Under the pieces are notes generated by a model, which ran no database searches, was not told the origin of the DNA, and worked only from the letters and a program-made list of their open reading frames with translations. Shown here piece after piece: positions 1 to 9,351 of a DNA stretch of 64,000 nucleotides (positions are counted from its first letter, which is position 1; each line of letters begins with the position of its first letter). The stretch comes from Chloroflexota bacterium (GTDB lineage: Bacteria > Chloroflexota > UBA11872 > UBA12225 > JAJDUF01). Both the position numbers and the translations under genes were made by a program. The stretch lies in contig JAJDUF010000004.1 in the NCBI GenBank assembly GCA_022826725.1, forward strand, positions 265,334-329,333, read 5' to 3'.

Positions 1-2
1 AC

Positions 3-845
3 TGTGCGCTCTGGGACTTGGCGGGGCGGGTGACCGGGTTGCCGATCAACAAGCTGCTCGGCGGCGCGCGCGACAAGGTGAAGGCCTATGCCAGCACGGC
101 GCCGAACCTGGGGCCGCCGGAGGTCTATGTCGAGCACGCACTCGCCTGCAAACAGCGCGGCTACAAGGCGTACAAGATTCACGCCTATATCTGCTGGAAC
201 CCACACACCGCACAACCGGCCCCCCAGCTACCCGGTTTTCCACGGGAGGACCTTGAGGTCTGTCGGGCCGTCCGCGAGGCAGTGGGCGACGATATGGTCC
301 TGATGCTCGATCCCTACGGGGTGTACACGCTGGAAGAGGCGCTCTGGGTCGGACGCGAGCTGGAGAAGCTGAACTTCTACTGGCTGGAGCACCCGATGAT
401 CGAGACGCGAATGGAGCCGTATCGTCGCCTCGCGCGGGAGCTATCCATCGCGATCTGCTCGCCGGAGCACGCGCCCGGCGGCCTGTTCAGCCGGGCCGAG
501 TGGCTGTTGCAGGGCGCGGCCGATATGCTGCGGACCGACATCTACTACGGCGGCATTACCGGCTGCTGGAAGCTCATCAACGTCTGTCAGGCGTTCGGGC
601 TGCAATGCGAGTTGCACATGAGTGGCTGGGCACACGCCCAGCTTCTCGGGGCGGCGCCGGCCTCCACCTGCGAGTATTACGAGCGCGGGCTACTCAGTCC
701 TGGCAAAGACGACCCGCAAGCCGTACCCTATCTGCGAGGCATTCCCGACCCACTGGATGATGAAGGCAACGTGGTGATTTCCCAGCGGCCGGGATTGGGG
801 TTGGACATAGACTGGGACTACATCACCGAGCACCGGATCAGGTAG
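3..845 (+). CDS. Mandelate racemase/muconate lactonizing enzyme family (enolase superfamily) protein, 5' truncated by window edge
   Basis: Frame open from the window start (CALWDLAGRVTGLPINKLLGG...); metal-ligand-like segments MLDPYG, YWLEHPM, SPEHAPGG. Confidence 0.85.
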   Translation, partial: CALWDLAGRVTGLPINKLLGGARDKVKAYASTAPNLGPPEVYVEHALACKQRGYKAYKIHAYICWNPHTAQPAPQLPGFPREDLEVCRAVREAVGDDMVLMLDPYGVYTLEEALWVGRELEKLNFYWLEHPMIETRMEPYRRLARELSIAICSPEHAPGGLFSRAEWLLQGAADMLRTDIYYGGITGCWKLINVCQAFGLQCELHMSGWAHAQLLGAAPASTCEYYERGLLSPGKDDPQAVPYLRGIPDPLDDEGNVVISQRPGLGLDIDWDYITEHRIR

Positions 846-912
846 TGCTGCGGCTGTGTCCGAGGGTACGGATGGGGGCATACCCACGTCACCCTCGGAG
901 GGAGGCGAAAGG

Positions 913-1782
913 ATGCTAACGGACGAGCAAGTCAAGTTCTATCACGAGAACGGCTACTTGGGCCTGGAGAACGTCGTGCCGCTGGCGCAGATCGAGGAAG
1001 CGCGCCGCGTCGTTGAGGAGCTGGTCGAGCAGTCACGCACCGTCACCGAGCACACGGCTGTCTACGACCTAGAGCCGGAGCACACGGCGGAGCGTCCGCT
1101 CCTCCGCCGCATCAAGTCCCCGACCAACGTCCACCCGTTCTTCGATCAGCTCATGCGCTCCGATGCCATTCTCGACTGTCTGGAGCCGCTAATCGGGCCG
1201 AACATTCGCTTTCAGGGCGACAAGCTCAATATGAAGACGGCGGCGATTGGGAGTCCGGTCGAGTGGCACCAGGACGTTGCCTTCTACCCGCACACGAATG
1301 ACGACCTGCTCGCCGTCGGCGTGGCGCTCGACGATTGCACGCTGGAGAACGGCTGCTTGCTCGTCATTCCAGGCTCGCACCGTGGCCCCACCCTGGACCA
1401 CCACCAGGAGGGCTACTTTGTCGGTGCGATCTCACCCAGCCGCGAGGACGTAGACCTCACGCAGGCGGTCCCGGTCGAGGTGCGGGCCGGCGGCATTTCT
1501 ATTCACCACGTCGCCGCGCTGCACGGGTCGGCGCCGAACACCTCGTCACAGCCGCGCCGCTTGTTGCTGTATCAGTACGCGGCCGCCGATGCCTGGCCGC
1601 TGAGTGGGACACCGGACTACGCAGCGTTCGACGGCATGATGGTGCGTGGCGAGCCGACGAGGGAGTTCCGCCAACTCCCGCATGCCGCAGTGCGTATCCC
1701 CTCGCCGCCGCCGCCGCGCGTCGGATCGATCTTCGAGCTTCAGACCCAGCTCAAAGAGACGGTGTTCGCCGACCGCAAGTGA
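913..1782 (+). CDS. Phytanoyl-CoA dioxygenase (PhyH) family protein
   Basis: EWHQDVAFYPHTNDD (HxD) and distal HHVAALHGSAPNTS; ATG at 913 after GGAGGCG Shine-Dalgarno. Confidence 0.9.
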   Translation: MLTDEQVKFYHENGYLGLENVVPLAQIEEARRVVEELVEQSRTVTEHTAVYDLEPEHTAERPLLRRIKSPTNVHPFFDQLMRSDAILDCLEPLIGPNIRFQGDKLNMKTAAIGSPVEWHQDVAFYPHTNDDLLAVGVALDDCTLENGCLLVIPGSHRGPTLDHHQEGYFVGAISPSREDVDLTQAVPVEVRAGGISIHHVAALHGSAPNTSSQPRRLLLYQYAAADAWPLSGTPDYAAFDGMMVRGEPTREFRQLPHAAVRIPSPPPPRVGSIFELQTQLKETVFADRK

Positions 1783-1831
1783 GACCGCGACTTAATCCGC
1801 CTTCTACTCTCCGCCGGCCATTCCATGGCTC

Positions 1832-2557
1832 TCAGCGCAGGAAATCCTTCAGCGCGGATAGCCGGGGGATGATGCGGTCCGGTTGCACGTTGGCCGTCTT
1901 CGGGAGGCCGGCACCGGCGCCATCAATCCAGATGGAGAAGATGCCCAGTCGCTGCGGCGTCGCCACCTCCCACTCGAGGTTGTCGCCTACTATCCACGCC
2001 TCGGAAGGAGACGTGTCGAGTTGCTCGATGGCGTGCAGGTACACCCGTTCGTCCGGTTTGCCAACTCCGAACTCTTCCTCGATCAGGATATAGTCGAAGC
2101 AGGACTCCAAACCGAACCGTTCGATCTTACCCCGTTGCATGGCGGATGTCCCGTTCGTGACCAGAGCCATGCGGATGCCCTGTGCCCGGACGTAGGTCAG
2201 CGTCTCGATAGCTCCAGGGAAGGGTCTGACCACGAGTTCACGCTGCACCGAGTAGGCATCGGCGATCTCATCGGCCATCGCCGGAGCCGCGACGCCCAGC
2301 AGGTCAAAGGTGCCCCTGACCACCTCCCGGCGAGCGAGCGGGAGGTCTAGGCGGCCTCGACGATGACGCTCGGGATCCCCCCAGTACCATTCTCGATACT
2401 CATTGAGTGCTGCCATAAACCGCTCGACGTCTAGTCCAGCCAAGCTGCCAGTAAACTCTGCGACCACCAAGCGCCACACTCGGGCGGCACTGCCGTCGTA
2501 CTCCAGGATGGTGTCGTCCAAGTCGAACAATATCGCCCTTGGCCTAGGCCTGCTCAT
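1832..2557 (-). CDS. HAD family hydrolase
   Basis: AILFDLDDTILEYDG motif I, ALVTNGT motif II, KPDERVY and IVGDNLEWEV motif IV. Confidence 0.88.
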   Translation of the reverse strand: MSRPRPRAILFDLDDTILEYDGSAARVWRLVVAEFTGSLAGLDVERFMAALNEYREWYWGDPERHRRGRLDLPLARREVVRGTFDLLGVAAPAMADEIADAYSVQRELVVRPFPGAIETLTYVRAQGIRMALVTNGTSAMQRGKIERFGLESCFDYILIEEEFGVGKPDERVYLHAIEQLDTSPSEAWIVGDNLEWEVATPQRLGIFSIWIDGAGAGLPKTANVQPDRIIPRLSALKDFLR

Positions 2558-2712
2558 CGGTGCGCTGCACCTCACTTGGCTCGGATGGGGATGGCTTGGA
2601 AACACCGGGGACGCCATTTACCAAAGCATCTCCCGTCTCCTGATTATCAAGTAGACCATGTGGACGAACAGCGAGCAGTACTGCCGGTCAGCGTTAGCTG
2701 TCCGGTATGGCG

Positions 2713-3660
2713 CTACCCTGCCCGCCTGCCGGGCCAGGACCAGTGGATCAGGTCGTCGCTCCAGGCCAGCGCTAGGCTGGACTCGCCGTGCGTCTCCTGC
2801 TCCCGCACCCCCTCTTCCGTCGAGCCGTGGTAAAACATCACGTACTTACCCACGCCCGGCTCGGCGCGCAAGTCCAGCACGTGCCCGGCCGAGAGGCGGC
2901 CCCGCGCCCACGGCCAGTCTTTGCTCTGTCCCAGCGTCCATATGCCCAAGTCGCGCCATTGGAGGAGGTCCTTCGAGCGTTTGATCCCGACGCCGTTACG
3001 TGGGGCATGGATCAGCACGTACTCGTCGGCCTCCCGGTCCACAAGCACGCAGACGTTCTCGCCGGCGACCACCTTGTCGTAGTAGGTCCAGGTCTCGAAG
3101 TCGTAGGTATAGGACAAGCCCATGCCGTTCTGCTTGAAGCCGCACCACCACTTGTGGGGATGATCCTTGTCAGGGAAGAAATAGGCATCAATCATGCGCC
3201 CCATTTCGCTGACCGGCACGTGCGGGCCTTTGACGCGCAGCAGCTCCGGCTCGTCCCAGTGCTCCAGGTCCTCGCTGGCCATCTTGAAGATGCGCGCGTT
3301 CTGGTTCGCGTGCGGATCATCCACTGGACGGGGATACGTTTGGGTGCCGAGCAACCACTGGTCACCGTAGCGAATGACGTTGCCGGGACTGGAGTAGTTG
3401 AGATTGAGGTCGCGTGGTGTAAACAACTGCGGCTCGGTCCAGGTGACGAGATCGGTGCTTTTGGTGACGGCAAGCTGATAGTAGACCCGCCGCCCGGGCT
3501 CGCGCCGCACCTGGCCGTAGAACACGCGGAAGACGCCCTCGTGGTAGTGACCGGCCGGGTCGCGGTGGCCGATGTGCCGATTGCCCCACAGAAAGACGGA
3601 GTGGGGAATGGCGTCCCAGTCAATAGCGGTGTTGGGCGGCTTGGCTTTTTCCTGTGTCAT
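2713..3660 (-). CDS. Glycosidase-like five-bladed beta-propeller protein (GH43/GH32/GH130-type fold)
   Basis: HYHEGVFRVFYG, TKSTDLVTWTEP, WSDDLIHWSWPG repeats typical of the fold; about 80% similar by eye to the neighbouring ORF. Confidence 0.7.
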   Translation of the reverse strand: MTQEKAKPPNTAIDWDAIPHSVFLWGNRHIGHRDPAGHYHEGVFRVFYGQVRREPGRRVYYQLAVTKSTDLVTWTEPQLFTPRDLNLNYSSPGNVIRYGDQWLLGTQTYPRPVDDPHANQNARIFKMASEDLEHWDEPELLRVKGPHVPVSEMGRMIDAYFFPDKDHPHKWWCGFKQNGMGLSYTYDFETWTYYDKVVAGENVCVLVDREADEYVLIHAPRNGVGIKRSKDLLQWRDLGIWTLGQSKDWPWARGRLSAGHVLDLRAEPGVGKYVMFYHGSTEEGVREQETHGESSLALAWSDDLIHWSWPGRRAG

Positions 3661-3749
3661 CGGTGTTCTCCCTTATAGATGTAGGCGCGGCGCCGCGTGG
3701 ACGAATTGCGAACAGTACTGCCGGTCAGCGTTAGCTGTCCGGTATGGCA

Positions 3750-4718
3750 CTACCCCGCCCGCCTGCCGGGCCAGGACCAGTGCATCAGGTCGTCGCTCCA
3801 GGCTACGGCCAGGCTCGCCTCGCCATGTATCTCCTGCTCACGCACGCCTTCTTCAGTATCGCCATGGTAAAACAACACATACTTCCCCACGCTCGGCTCT
3901 CCGCGCAGGTCCAAAACGTGACCAGCCGTTAGGCGCCCTTGCGCCCACTGCCACTCCTTACTCCGAGATCGCGCCAGGCTCTGGCCGAGCGTCCACACCC
4001 CGAGATCGCGCCAGTTGAGCAAGTCCTTCGAGCGCTTGATACCGATGCCATTGCGGGGAGCGTGGATCAAGACGTACTCATCGGCCTCGCGGTCGATGAG
4101 CACACAGGCATTCTCGCCAGCCGGAACCTTGTCGTAGTAGGTCCACGTCTCGAAGTCGTAGGTGTACGACATCCCCGCACCGCTCTGCTTGAAGAAGCAC
4201 CACCACTTAAGCGGGTGGTCCTTGTCCGGCACAAAGCAGGGGTCGATCATGCGACCCATCTCGCTGACGGGGACCTCGGGACCTTTGACACGCAGCAACT
4301 CTGGCTCGCCCCACTGTTCCAGATCATCGCTGGCCATCTTGAAGATGCGCGCGTTCTGGTTTGCGCCCGGATCGTCTACCGGACGGGGATACGTCTGGGT
4401 ACCGAGCAGCCACTCGTCGCCGTAGCGGATGACGTTGCCGGGACTGGAATAGTTGAGATTGAGGTCCTCTGGCGTAAATGGCTCAGGCTCGGTCCAAGTG
4501 ACGAGATCGGTGCTCTTCGTCACGGCAAGCTGACAGTAGTAGCGCTCCCCCGGTTCTCGCCGCACGTGGCTGTAGAACACTCGAAAGACACCCTCGTGAT
4601 AGTGCCCAGCAGGGTCGCGATGGGCGACATGCCGATTGCCCCACACGAAGACGGGGTGTGGGATCGCGTCCCAGTCAATGGCAGTCTTGGGTTTCTTGCC
4701 TCTTGCCTTCGCCAACAT
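3750..4718 (-). CDS. Glycosidase-like five-bladed beta-propeller protein, tandem paralog
   Basis: Near-identical architecture to 2713..3660 over full length. Confidence 0.7.
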   Translation of the reverse strand: MLAKARGKKPKTAIDWDAIPHPVFVWGNRHVAHRDPAGHYHEGVFRVFYSHVRREPGERYYCQLAVTKSTDLVTWTEPEPFTPEDLNLNYSSPGNVIRYGDEWLLGTQTYPRPVDDPGANQNARIFKMASDDLEQWGEPELLRVKGPEVPVSEMGRMIDPCFVPDKDHPLKWWCFFKQSGAGMSYTYDFETWTYYDKVPAGENACVLIDREADEYVLIHAPRNGIGIKRSKDLLNWRDLGVWTLGQSLARSRSKEWQWAQGRLTAGHVLDLRGEPSVGKYVLFYHGDTEEGVREQEIHGEASLAVAWSDDLMHWSWPGRRAG

Positions 4719-4879
4719 GATTCTCCCCGATTCTAGGGATAGGCACGACGCCAGCAGTGCCGATTTGTTTCGAGCCGCGGGAGATCGGCTGCGCCGCTAT
4801 GATAGGGGGAACCCGGCGCATCGGCAACAGGCGGCCGGGCGCCGGCGTAACCGCTGCAATCCCGATGGAGGTGCTCACT

Positions 4880-6058
4880 ATGCTCACCCTCGACGACATG
4901 ATCCGCGATCCCTACGGCGCTCTTGGCGTCAGGAAGGTCATCAACGCGACCTGCCACACGACGCGGGTTGGCGGCACGCTGATACCGGATGAGGTATTGG
5001 ATGCGATGCGTGCCGCCGCCGAGTGGCACGTGGACATGGAAGAGCTGCAACGGGCGGCCGGGCGGGTCATCGCGCACTACACCCATGCCGAGAGCGGCTA
5101 TATCGTGTCGGGGTGCGCCGCGGCGCTGTTGGTCGGTACGGCCGCGATCCTCACCGGCACCGATCCGGTCAAGATGCAGCAGCTTCCGCACCTCGCCGGC
5201 ACCGGCATGAAGGATCGTGTGATTGCCCAGCGCTTTCCGCGCCAAACCGCACCGGACGGCCGCGAGTACATCCACTACGGCTACGCGCACGCGCTCAAGA
5301 CGACCGGGGTGCAGTTCGATGAGATAGGGAACGGCGGGCCGGCCAACCGGGACGAGCTGGCAGCCGCCTTCGGACCGCAGACGGCGCTCGTCTATTGGGG
5401 CACCGGGCAGCTACCGGGGGAGCTGACGGTGCGGGAGGTCGTGGAGGTGGCGGACGCCCACCAGGTACCGGTGCTCGTGGACAACTCCAACCACCTACCA
5501 CCCAAGGAAAACCTCTGGCGCTACATCGAGGACGGGGCCGCGCTCGTGGCCTTCTCCGGCGGCAAAGGGCTACAAGGGCCGCAAGGATCGGGCATTCTGG
5601 CTGGCCGCGCCGACTTGATGGCGGCCGTCGCCATGCAGGCGTCGCCGACGCAGGGGATCGGCCGCGTGTGCAAGGTGAGTAAGGAAGAGGTGGTCGCGCA
5701 GGTGGCGGCGCTCATCTGGTGGGCGGAACAGGATGACGAGGCGCGCCTGGCCGAGCATCACCGCAAGACGCAGAAGCTCGTGGACCTGTCCCAGGGACTG
5801 AAAGGCGCGAGCGCAGAGCTGCACTTCCCGGACCGCATCGGGCGGCCATTCTCCTCGATGTACCTCGTCGTGCAGCCGGAGAGCGGCCACACGATGGACG
5901 GCGTGATCGAGCAGTTGCACGCTGGCGATCCGCCGGTAGCGGTCAATGGCGGCGACGATCCGGCGCACCCGGCGGCCATCCGCTTTGACGTGCGCATGTG
6001 TGCAGATTGGGAGATCAAGGCCATCAGCCGGCGGCTGCATGAGATTTTCGGCTCGTAG
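4880..6058 (+). CDS. SelA-like/DgaE-like PLP-dependent enzyme (aminotransferase fold)
   Basis: GVRKVINATCHTTRVGGTLIPDEV N-terminus; VLVDNSNHLPP and FSGGKGLQGPQGSGIL Schiff-base Lys segment; ATG 4880 preceded by GGAGGTG. Confidence 0.8.
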   Translation: MLTLDDMIRDPYGALGVRKVINATCHTTRVGGTLIPDEVLDAMRAAAEWHVDMEELQRAAGRVIAHYTHAESGYIVSGCAAALLVGTAAILTGTDPVKMQQLPHLAGTGMKDRVIAQRFPRQTAPDGREYIHYGYAHALKTTGVQFDEIGNGGPANRDELAAAFGPQTALVYWGTGQLPGELTVREVVEVADAHQVPVLVDNSNHLPPKENLWRYIEDGAALVAFSGGKGLQGPQGSGILAGRADLMAAVAMQASPTQGIGRVCKVSKEEVVAQVAALIWWAEQDDEARLAEHHRKTQKLVDLSQGLKGASAELHFPDRIGRPFSSMYLVVQPESGHTMDGVIEQLHAGDPPVAVNGGDDPAHPAAIRFDVRMCADWEIKAISRRLHEIFGS

Positions 6059-6088
6059 GAGCGCGCTGAGCCGCGTCCCGCCCCCGTC

Positions 6089-6108
6089 ATTCCCGCGAGA
6101 GCGGGAAT
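6089..6108. repeat. Dispersed palindrome family A: ATTCCCGC-N4-GCGGGAAT
   Basis: Exact or near-exact copies also at 8366-8385, 12531-12550, 13455-13474, 61609-61628; variants near 10917-10936, 15220-15238 and 48045-48069. Confidence 0.85.
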
Positions 6109-6987
6109 CTAGACTCCCCTTCCCGGCCAGGGAAGGGGCCGGGGGTTAGGGCCACTCCCCTCTCTATCGCTCCGCGATGGAGCGGGTGCCGGGGGTGAGG
6201 TACGGCTGAGGCGTTGGGCGACGGCGAGCACGGCGCGCACCGAGTTGTGACTCAGCTCAAGGCGTTGGAGCCACATCTCCGGCCGCTCATATACCTGCTT
6301 GCGCCATTGCGCCTCGCCGCCGGCTTGCGCGATTTCCGCCCGATAATAGTCGGCGGTCTCGAACGAGAGGCCCTCCGTGGCCCGGTAGCGGACCCGGCCG
6401 GGCGCGAGACACTGCACGATGGCCGGCCATTCGGCGTCGGTCGCGTTCGTCGGCTCATCCGAGTGCTGGGCAATCAGCGCCGCGCCGTGGGCCGTGGCCC
6501 CACACGACCCGGCCCCCACGTCGGCCGGCTGCCCGAACCAGGCCGAGAAGGCGTGGTTGGTCACGGTTTCCGTCGCCTGCTGCACGCGCGGATGCGTCGC
6601 AAAGGCGGCCGCCGTCCGGCCCAGGATCAGGTAGTCGAACGTGCATGGCGCCGTGAGCTGGTCGAGCACCGCGTGTAGCTCGGCCGGCGCCACCCGGAGC
6701 CAATGGAGCAGCCGGTCGAAGTCGCAGTAGTGGACGGTATCAGCGCCGGCTTGCACGGCGTCGAGGATGGCCTGCCGCCGGCCAACGCCAATGCGACTAT
6801 CGGCCCCGGTACTGACCGCGGCGTCCGCCTCTCGCAACAGCGCAATCAGCCGTCCGTCCGTCTGGGGCGTGGCGACGACGTGGGCGCTGCAATACAGCCG
6901 CCGCAGTGTAGCTTCCGCAGCGCGGGCCGGCGCCACCATCCGGCCCTCGGGATCGTGCAAGGTTGCCGCAAAGGCCGGCCGCTTCAC
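6109..6987 (-). CDS. Conserved hypothetical protein (possible glycosyltransferase-like fold)
   Basis: GTG start at 6987 overlaps the DUF418 stop (GTGA); coherent coding sequence; C-terminus runs into intergenic repeat sequence. Confidence 0.6.
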   Translation of the reverse strand: MKRPAFAATLHDPEGRMVAPARAAEATLRRLYCSAHVVATPQTDGRLIALLREADAAVSTGADSRIGVGRRQAILDAVQAGADTVHYCDFDRLLHWLRVAPAELHAVLDQLTAPCTFDYLILGRTAAAFATHPRVQQATETVTNHAFSAWFGQPADVGAGSCGATAHGAALIAQHSDEPTNATDAEWPAIVQCLAPGRVRYRATEGLSFETADYYRAEIAQAGGEAQWRKQVYERPEMWLQRLELSHNSVRAVLAVAQRLSRTSPPAPAPSRSDREGSGPNPRPLPWPGRGV

Positions 6988-8219
6988 GGCCCTTGCCCTC
7001 GCCAAGCCAGGACCCTCCACCCCGGCGCATAGGTCAACGCCCGCCACAGCCATTCGCACGGCCCAAACCGAAACCGCGCCAGCCACAGCGGCGCCACCGC
7101 CAACTGCACCACCCCAATGCCCACCACAATCAACACTTGGTGCCAACGCTCCACCGAGCCGTACAGTCCGAGGCCATGACCGTAGAAGATGGTCGTGCAG
7201 ATGACGGTATGCAGCAGGTAGTTGGTCAGTGCGGTCCGTCCGACGGCGGCGAGTCTGCCCTCAATGCGCCCGAACCAACCGCGCTGCGTCGCCAGCATCA
7301 CCAGCCCGATATACCCGCTACTCACAAAGATGCTCCCCCAGTAGTTAAGTTGAAACCCCACTCCGAACAGCGAATACGTCGGCGCGAAACCGTTCGCATA
7401 GTTGGTCCAGGCACTCAACGTGGCCAACGGGAGGCCGATGCTCAGACCGATCAGTACCATTCCCGCATAGAAACGCCCACTACGCTGTGCCGTCAGAACA
7501 CCCCACTTGTACCCGGCCATGCCGAGCAGCATCAGCCCAGCCGCTCGCCAGAACGCCCAAAAGAGCAACCCTCCCGTAAGTCCTTCGATCTCGCCCGGCA
7601 CCCGCGCCGACATCTGCTCCAGCCAACCGCCACGATAGGCCGCCAACTCCTCGTTAATCTTGCTCGCGCTTGGCGACCAGTCGGAACGCACCGCAGCGAC
7701 TGCATCCTCTGGAGACAGTGGCCCCAACAGGGTCAGCGCCGCCGGCACCAAGAGCAACACCAGTCCGAGGATGACCAGGCGGCGCGGCCGCATGTTCCGA
7801 AACCGGAACACGACAAACCCGGCCAATGCATACGGCACCAGAATGTCACCGTTCCACAGCAGAAAACCGTGCGCCAGGCCAAACAGCAATAGCCAGACGT
7901 TGCGGCGGTAGTGAATGCCGCGCGCCGATTGCCCCCGCGCTTCCAGCCGCTCCGCCAAGAGCAAAATACTCGCGCCGAACAGCGGCGAGAAGATCGTCAT
8001 GAACTTCTGGTCGGCAAAGATGTGGCTCAAGCTCCAGACCGCGAGGTTGATACCGGTCAGGTCGCCATAGGCGAGGGGGTTGAAAGTGATGAACTGTACC
8101 GGCATGGCAAAGAGCTGGATATTCATCACCAGGATGCCGAGCAAGGCAAAGCCGCGCAGCACGTCCAGCGCCACGATCCGCTGCCCCGGCGCCACTGGAC
8201 TGGGCTGCGCCGCGTTCAC
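6984..8219 (-). CDS. DUF418 domain-containing (YeiB family) membrane protein
   Basis: RIVALDVLRGFALLGILVMNIQLFAMP signature; multiple TM segments; C-terminal GPCEWLWRALTY. Confidence 0.88.
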   Translation of the reverse strand: MNAAQPSPVAPGQRIVALDVLRGFALLGILVMNIQLFAMPVQFITFNPLAYGDLTGINLAVWSLSHIFADQKFMTIFSPLFGASILLLAERLEARGQSARGIHYRRNVWLLLFGLAHGFLLWNGDILVPYALAGFVVFRFRNMRPRRLVILGLVLLLVPAALTLLGPLSPEDAVAAVRSDWSPSASKINEELAAYRGGWLEQMSARVPGEIEGLTGGLLFWAFWRAAGLMLLGMAGYKWGVLTAQRSGRFYAGMVLIGLSIGLPLATLSAWTNYANGFAPTYSLFGVGFQLNYWGSIFVSSGYIGLVMLATQRGWFGRIEGRLAAVGRTALTNYLLHTVICTTIFYGHGLGLYGSVERWHQVLIVVGIGVVQLAVAPLWLARFRFGPCEWLWRALTYAPGWRVLAWRGQGP

Positions 8220-8397
8220 GCTTTCCTCCTAGAGGCCCCTGCAAGAATCGTCATCCCACCCACGCGCGAACGCCCGTCCCCCCGTTGCGCGGGGGGGCCA
8301 TAGGGGGCCGACTGGTTGGGTAGGTGTTCATTTGTACAGCTACATACCGCTTCCCGGACCTCGTCATTCCCGCGGAAGCGGGAATCCAAGTCCGGTC

Positions 8398-9333
8398 CTA
8401 GAGCCGCTTCGCAAACTGGTACAGCACCCGGCTAACCGTGGCCTGTACTGTCTTGGCGTAGAACGCGATGGGACCCACGCTGTAGATTTCACCCTGCTCA
8501 AAACCGTCGGCCCGCAGATCTCGCAAGCACCGCTTGAGCAGCACCGCTCCCACACGGCGTCCCCGGGCGCGTTCCGCCACGCCCATCGGGCCAAGCACCC
8601 CCCACCGCGCCACGTGTGTCGCGCCAAACCCGAGGAAAGCGCCACTCGCCGCCTCTTCCGCCACCTGCACGGACGCCGGCGGGTTATCCAGACCGAGCGT
8701 CGCCAGATAGGCCCAGCGCCGCCCCAGGTGCGACCCCGGCGCCGGATACGCCAGCTCCCGCGCCACGCCCTCATGCAGCCAGTCGCGGTCCGCCGCCGTC
8801 GCCCGCCGAAACCGTATGCCGGCCGCGGCGGCAGCAGCCTCTGCGGTCGCGGTTTCCAGATCGGTCCGCGCCAGGTCAACCACCATGTCCTGCGTCACAC
8901 CGGTCCGTTCGTACCCGCGCGCCGCCAAGAAGCACAGTGCCGCCGTGTAGCGCACGTCCAAACCCTGCGTGATCCGATTGTTGCCCGCGGCCATCGCCAC
9001 CGCGTGCCCGGCCCCCGTATCCCGCAGCCGCCCTTCCAGCTTGTCGAACAGGCGCGTGGCAATCCCCCGCTGTCGCCATTCCGGTGCGACGGCGAACAGT
9101 TTGACCCCTGCCGGGCATTGCAGTTGCTCGTTCGCCGACGCCCCGGCTACAAACCCCATCACCTGCCCGTCGGCAGCGGCAACAAGATTCAGCGCCGGGT
9201 CGAAATCGGGGTCCCGCAGGATGCGGTCGGCAAAGACCAGGTCGTCCATGCGGTCATACGGCAGGCAGCCTGCCAGCAACCGCACGACCGGCCCTCGATC
9301 CCCCTCCTCATACGCCCGAATAGCCACCACCAC
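8398..9333 (-). CDS. GNAT family N-acetyltransferase
   Basis: LFAVAPEWRQRGIATRLFDKLE acetyl-CoA binding motif; second degenerate GNAT-like half. Confidence 0.8.
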   Translation of the reverse strand: MVVAIRAYEEGDRGPVVRLLAGCLPYDRMDDLVFADRILRDPDFDPALNLVAAADGQVMGFVAGASANEQLQCPAGVKLFAVAPEWRQRGIATRLFDKLEGRLRDTGAGHAVAMAAGNNRITQGLDVRYTAALCFLAARGYERTGVTQDMVVDLARTDLETATAEAAAAAAGIRFRRATAADRDWLHEGVARELAYPAPGSHLGRRWAYLATLGLDNPPASVQVAEEAASGAFLGFGATHVARWGVLGPMGVAERARGRRVGAVLLKRCLRDLRADGFEQGEIYSVGPIAFYAKTVQATVSRVLYQFAKRL

Positions 9334-9351
9334 AATCTCCGCCCCACCGCG

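Noticed and set aside
4880-6058. SelA-like enzyme as evidence for selenocysteine synthesis
   Set aside because: Family also includes DgaE-type ammonia lyases; divergent and unlinked to selB/selC, so it was not used to support the selenoprotein call.
7660-7911. Plus ORFs opposite DUF418 gene (e.g. 6963..7892)
   Set aside because: Antisense to a convincing multi-TM protein; no start context or domain.
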